The position numbers and the translations under genes are program-made. Below are positions 60,257-64,000 of a stretch of 64,000 nt of DNA, in pieces. Under the pieces are notes generated by a model, which saw only the letters and a program-made list of their open reading frames with translations, was not told the DNA's origin and searched no databases. Within the stretch, counting starts at the first letter, position 1; every line of letters begins with the position of its first letter. The stretch spans positions 3,906,001-3,970,000 of the forward strand of contig NZ_CP013234.1 of the NCBI RefSeq assembly GCF_001584185.1. The letters run 5' to 3'. The stretch comes from Collimonas pratensis (GTDB lineage Bacteria; Pseudomonadota; Gammaproteobacteria; Burkholderiales; Burkholderiaceae_D).

Positions 60257-61744
60257 ATGTCCTTTCAGCATAACTCTGCGGCGGCAGCCAGCCCGGCGGC
60301 AGAAGAATCCGGTCTGCTCGACCAGATCGTAGAACAGAGCAAAGTCGCCAAGTCCGGCGCCGAACACGACCGCGCCAAAGACATCATTTCGGAACTGGTC
60401 AACCAGGTCATGCAAGGCACCGTGGTGGTGTCGGCCAATCTGTCGGCAACCATCGACGCCCGCGTGGCGGAACTGGACCGGCTGATTTCAGCCCAGGTCA
60501 GCGCCGTGATCCATGCGCCTGAATTCCAGAAACTGGAAAGCAGCTGGACCGGCTTGCACTATCTGGTGTTCAACTCGACCACTGGCCAGAACATCAAGAT
60601 CAAGGTCTTGAACGCCACCAAGCGCGAACTGGTAAAAGACTTCCAGGCTGCCCTGGATTTCGACCAGAGCGCCATTTTCAAGAAGGTCTACGAAGAAGAA
60701 TTCGGCACCTTCGGCGGTTCGCCGTTCGGCGCCCTGCTGGGCGATTTTGAAATCACCCGGCAACCGGAAGACATGTATTTCGTCGAGCAGATGTCGCACA
60801 TCGCCGCCTCTGCCCATGCGCCGTTCATCAGCGCCGCATCGCCGGAACTGTTCGGTCTGGAAACCTACAGCGAACTCGGCAAGCCGCGCGACCTGGCCAA
60901 GGTCTTCGAGACTGTCGAGTACGCAAAATGGAAGTCTTTCCGCGAGTCGGAAGATTCCCGTTATGTCGGCCTGACACTGCCGCGCTTCCTGGGCCGCTTA
61001 CCGTTCAATCCAAAAGACGGCCAGACAGTCGAAGGCTTCAACTTCGTAGAAGACGTCGACGGCACCGACCACTCCAAATACCTGTGGTGCAACGCGGCTT
61101 ATGCTTTCGGCACCAAGCTGACCAAGGCATTTGAAGATTTCGGCTGGTGCGCGGCGATCCGCGGCGTCGAAGGCGGCGGCCTGGTGGAAGACTTGCCGAC
61201 CCATACCTTCAAGACAGATGAAGGCGAAGTCGCGCTCAAGTGCCCGACCGAGATCGCCATCACTGACCGCCGTGAAAAGGAACTGAGCGACCTCGGTTTC
61301 ATCTCGCTGGTGCATTGCAAAAACACCGACTATGCCGCCTTCTTTGGCGCGCAGTCGGCGCAGAAAGCCAAGAAATACAATACCGATTCAGCCAATGCGA
61401 ACTCGGTGCTGTCAGCCCAGCTGCAGTACATTTTCGCGGTATCGCGTATTGCGCATTACATGAAATCGATGATGCGCGACAAGATCGGCAGCTTTGCTTC
61501 GGCAGGCAACGTGGAAGATTTCCTCAATCGTTGGCTGACCCAGTATGTGCTGCTTGATGACAATGCCAGCCAGGAGCAAAAGGCGCAGTTTCCTTTGCGC
61601 GAAGCCTCAGTGCAGGTATCTGAAGTACCAGGACGTCCCGGCGTCTATCGCGCAGTGTCTTTCCTGCGTCCGCACTTCCAGCTTGACGAACTTTCAGTAT
61701 CACTCCGCTTGGTCGCAGAATTACCGGCGTCAACCAAGTCTTAA
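60257..61744 (+). CDS. tssC: Type VI secretion sheath subunit TssC (VipB)
   Basis: Large subunit of the sheath, 495 residues, which forms the outer layer and ClpV-binding surface with TssB. Recognisable: AEFQKLESSWTGLHYLV (core EFQKLESSWTGLHYL, about 93-107), EEFGTFGGSPFGALLGDFE, FLGRLPF and FEDFGWCAAIRGVEGGG. Length is typical. Hcp follows 24 bp later. Confidence 0.97.
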   Translation: MSFQHNSAAAASPAAEESGLLDQIVEQSKVAKSGAEHDRAKDIISELVNQVMQGTVVVSANLSATIDARVAELDRLISAQVSAVIHAPEFQKLESSWTGLHYLVFNSTTGQNIKIKVLNATKRELVKDFQAALDFDQSAIFKKVYEEEFGTFGGSPFGALLGDFEITRQPEDMYFVEQMSHIAASAHAPFISAASPELFGLETYSELGKPRDLAKVFETVEYAKWKSFRESEDSRYVGLTLPRFLGRLPFNPKDGQTVEGFNFVEDVDGTDHSKYLWCNAAYAFGTKLTKAFEDFGWCAAIRGVEGGGLVEDLPTHTFKTDEGEVALKCPTEIAITDRREKELSDLGFISLVHCKNTDYAAFFGAQSAQKAKKYNTDSANANSVLSAQLQYIFAVSRIAHYMKSMMRDKIGSFASAGNVEDFLNRWLTQYVLLDDNASQEQKAQFPLREASVQVSEVPGRPGVYRAVSFLRPHFQLDELSVSLRLVAELPASTKS

Positions 61745-61768
61745 CTTAATTGAATAAGGGGAATCACC

Positions 61769-62260
61769 ATGGCAATTGACGTATATCTGCAAATTAGCGG
61801 CATCAAGGGCGAATCGACCGACAGCGCGCATAAAGACTGGATCGAATGCAAATCGGTACAGTGGGAAGTATTGCAGCCAAAGTCGGCTACCGCATCGACC
61901 GGCGGCGGTCACACAGCCGAGCGTTGCGAGCACAAGGATATCGTGCTCACCAAGATCGCCGATCTGGCCACGCCGCTGCTGTTGCAAAACTGCTCTTCGG
62001 GCAAGACCATCGACAGCGCCAAGTTCGAGTTCCTGCGCGCTGACGGCAAGGGCGACCGCATCAAATATTTTGAAATCGAACTGTCGAACGTACTGATCTC
62101 CGACGTCACTCCTTCGGTCCAGGAAGGCGACGTCCTGAGCGAAAGCGTCAGCCTGAAATACTCCAAGGTCAAATGGAAGTACACCCAGCAAAAAATCGGT
62201 GGCGGCTCGGGCGGCAACACTTCCGGCGGCTGGGATCTGTCTGTCAATAAAGTCGTGTAA
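61769..62260 (+). CDS. hcp: Type VI secretion inner tube protein Hcp
   Basis: Hexameric ring protein that builds the T6SS tube and carries effectors, 163 residues. AIDVYLQISGIKGESTDSAH at the start and HKDIVLTKIADLATPLLLQ in the middle are the Hcp1-type motifs; YSKVKWKYTQQ lies near the end. A Gly-rich C-terminus (GGGSGGNTSGGWDL) follows. The AGGGG site is 9 bp before the ATG. An intrinsic terminator follows, so hcp can exceed the genes behind it. Confidence 0.97.
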   Translation: MAIDVYLQISGIKGESTDSAHKDWIECKSVQWEVLQPKSATASTGGGHTAERCEHKDIVLTKIADLATPLLLQNCSSGKTIDSAKFEFLRADGKGDRIKYFEIELSNVLISDVTPSVQEGDVLSESVSLKYSKVKWKYTQQKIGGGSGGNTSGGWDLSVNKVV

Positions 62261-62280
62261 TTTTTTTTGCATCAGCAATG

Positions 62281-62312
62281 AGAGCCGCGGCATGCTGCGG
62301 CTCTTTTTTTCT
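62281..62312 (+). terminator. Intrinsic terminator between hcp and tssE
   Basis: AGAGCCGCGGC and GCTGCGGCTCT form a stem followed by seven T. It lies 21 bp past hcp and 16 bp before tssE, in the middle of the operon. Confidence 0.85.
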
Positions 62313-62327
62313 CTTGAATGGTATGCG

Positions 62328-62819
62328 ATGAAAGGTTTCACGCCAGGATTGTTTGACAGGTTGATGGGCGGCGACAGCACGCCTGCGCAATCCGATCTGG
62401 TGGTGCGGCTGTCCATGGATTCCCTGAAAGACTCGGTTGCCCGCGACTTGGAAGCCATGCTGAATACGCGCACCGTGATTCCCGAAGAAATACTGAAGAA
62501 TTTCCCCGAATGCAGCAAGTCGATACTGACCTACGGCTTGAACGATTTTTCCGGCATGAGCCTGGCCAGCGTGGATGACCGCGCATATATCTGCGAGTGC
62601 CTGGAGCAAGGCATTGCGCGCCACGAGCCGCGCCTGAGGAATGTGCGCGCTTCGCTCGAACTGCGCGAAGGCTCCATCAACCGCCTGAATTTCGCGATCG
62701 CGGCCATGCTGGTGGTAGGACCAGCCAAGGAAGCCGTGAGCTTCGACGCCGTGCTGCAGCCATCGACCTTGCAATACTCAATCAGCAAAGCACGCCGCGC
62801 CGTGCGCATGGACGGTTAA
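62328..62819 (+). CDS. tssE: Type VI secretion baseplate protein TssE (gp25-like)
   Basis: Baseplate wedge component, 163 residues. The ATG at 62328 keeps the family start TPGLFDRLMGG. The lysozyme-like gp25 domain runs from about 25 to 150, with LNTRTVIPEE and SILTYGLNDFS (family GLPDLS), then EPRLRNVRASL. It precedes tssF by 3 bp. Confidence 0.93.
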   Translation: MKGFTPGLFDRLMGGDSTPAQSDLVVRLSMDSLKDSVARDLEAMLNTRTVIPEEILKNFPECSKSILTYGLNDFSGMSLASVDDRAYICECLEQGIARHEPRLRNVRASLELREGSINRLNFAIAAMLVVGPAKEAVSFDAVLQPSTLQYSISKARRAVRMDG

Positions 62820-62822
62820 AAC

Positions 62823-64000
62823 GTGGACGAATTACTTCCCTATTATGAGCGCGAGCTCGGTTTCCTGAGGCGCTATTCGCGCGAGTTTTCCGAGCGCTAT
62901 CCGAAGATTGCCGGACGCCTGCTGATGTCCGGCGAGGTGTCCGAAGATCCGCACATCGAGCGCATGATCCAGTCCTTCGCGCTGATCAATGCCCGAACCT
63001 CGAAGCGGCTGGACGACGACTATCCCGAATTCACCGAAGCCCTGTTCGAGGTGCTTTACCCGCATTACCTGCGTCCGTTTCCATCCTGCTCGATCGCGCG
63101 CATGGACTACGCCGCCGCTGCAGCGCAGCTGACCATGGCCATGCCGGTGCCGCGCGGCACCGAACTGACCACGCGCCAGGTCAAGGGCGTGGCCTGCAAA
63201 TTCAAGACCTGCTACGACGTCACGGTGGCGCCGGTGCGGTTGTCGCATGCGATCTTCGATCCCATCATCGAACCGCCGGATGCCGTACTGTTGCCGCCGG
63301 CGGCCAGCTCGCGCATCGGCATCACTTTCGAAAGCGTAGCCGAGCAAGCAGGTTTTGACGACCTCGGCGTCACCAGCCTGCGCGTGTTCATCGACGGCGA
63401 ACCATCATTTTGCGCGGCGCTGCGCGATACGCTCTTCATGCGCACCGTGCGCGCCTACGTGGAAGTCGGCAAGAGCGGAAGATGGCTTGCCGTCAGCAAG
63501 ATTCCGGTGACGCCGGTCGGCTTTGACGAAGATGAATCGCTGATCGATTTCCCGGCGCGCTCGCATCCCGCCTACCGGCTGCTGACCGAATACTTCTCTT
63601 ATCCTGAGAAATTCAATTTCTTTGATGTCAATGTCGCCGACATCACCAAGCTGCTGCCGCCAGGCTGCAAGAATTTCACCCTGCACCTGGTGCTGTCGGG
63701 ACTGCGCGCCGACTCCAACACCGCCCGCATGCTAGGCACTATGTCGACCAACAACCTGCTGCTGGGCTGCACGCCGGTCATCAATCTGTTCAAGCAGCGC
63801 GGCGACCCGATCCGCTTGACCCACACTAGCGCCTATTACCCGGTGGTCGGCGATTCACGCCGCGCCTATGCATATGAAGTGCATTCCATCGATTCGGTGC
63901 AACTGGTGCGGCAAACGCCGGAAGGCGAATCGATTACAGAATTCCGGCCCTTCTATTCACTGCGCCATGGCGAAAGTGCCGACAAGGCAGGCCACTACTG
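62823..64000 (+). CDS. tssF: Type VI secretion baseplate protein TssF, truncated by the window end
   Basis: Starts with GTG at 62823: VDELLPYYERELGFLRRYSRE, the classical TssF start. About 392 residues are seen; the family is about 580-620. Further motifs are YPKIAGRLLMSGEVSEDPHIERMIQSFALINARTSKRLDDDYPEFTEAL (core DPHIERMIQSFALINARTS) and LYPHYLRPFPS. The frame is open to position 64000. It is coupled to tssE. Confidence 0.95.
   Translation, partial: MDELLPYYERELGFLRRYSREFSERYPKIAGRLLMSGEVSEDPHIERMIQSFALINARTSKRLDDDYPEFTEALFEVLYPHYLRPFPSCSIARMDYAAAAAQLTMAMPVPRGTELTTRQVKGVACKFKTCYDVTVAPVRLSHAIFDPIIEPPDAVLLPPAASSRIGITFESVAEQAGFDDLGVTSLRVFIDGEPSFCAALRDTLFMRTVRAYVEVGKSGRWLAVSKIPVTPVGFDEDESLIDFPARSHPAYRLLTEYFSYPEKFNFFDVNVADITKLLPPGCKNFTLHLVLSGLRADSNTARMLGTMSTNNLLLGCTPVINLFKQRGDPIRLTHTSAYYPVVGDSRRAYAYEVHSIDSVQLVRQTPEGESITEFRPFYSLRHGESADKAGHY

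Overview
The window reads as a GC-rich betaproteobacterial chromosome, most likely Oxalobacteraceae (Collimonas/Herbaspirillum-like). The evidence is the protein families, the pyrG-kdsA-eno-ftsB order, and the ECF sigma/DUF3619/DUF3106/RDD cluster. No 16S rRNA gene is present, so the genus is inferred. Most of it is housekeeping chromosome, interrupted by one sharply bounded mobile island of lower GC at 33.4-47.8 kb.

Layout. 0-4 kb: ilvB-ilvH-ilvC (branched-chain amino acid synthesis, minus strand), with a short tandem duplication at the 3' end of ilvC. 4-6.5 kb: ECF sigma factor operon. 6.5-14 kb: DUF455 protein, gamma-carbonic anhydrase, Hsp33, then ftsB, eno, kdsA and pyrG on the minus strand. 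14-23.7 kb: MFS exporter, tripartite RND efflux operon and a CusRS-like two-component system, with a CusR/CopR-type box before the RND operon. 23.8 kb: small SRP RNA (ffs). 24-27 kb: ubiD and a lytic transglycosylase with a long leader. 27-31 kb: livHMGF branched-chain amino acid ABC transporter. It is preceded by a promoter, a 21-codon leader peptide rich in Ile/Leu codons and a UUCG-loop terminator, which together look like an attenuator. 31.4-33.4 kb: ispH, an FKBP isomerase and the 5' part of radC.

33,424-47,835 is a Tn554-like element inserted in radC. It splits the JAMM motif between HNHP and SG, leaving CACCCAT at both junctions. Its ends carry inward-facing 21-bp motifs GTTG-N10-TGTCAAC. 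The right side encodes a four-gene operon: three tyrosine recombinases and a TnpC-like protein. The cargo consists of two anti-phage systems in the same orientation: Gabija-like gajA-gajB and Hachiman-like hamA-hamB. The element is therefore a compact transposable defence island.

48-54 kb: rpmB-rpmG, fatty acid desaturase, MscS channel, RsmB-family rRNA methyltransferase and purN. 53.6-55.9 kb: barstar, a secreted barnase-like RNase and a patatin-like phospholipase. 56-64 kb: a type VI secretion locus, with tssJ-tssK-tssL on the minus strand diverging from a TPR lipoprotein gene, tssB, tssC, hcp, tssE and a tssF that runs off the window.
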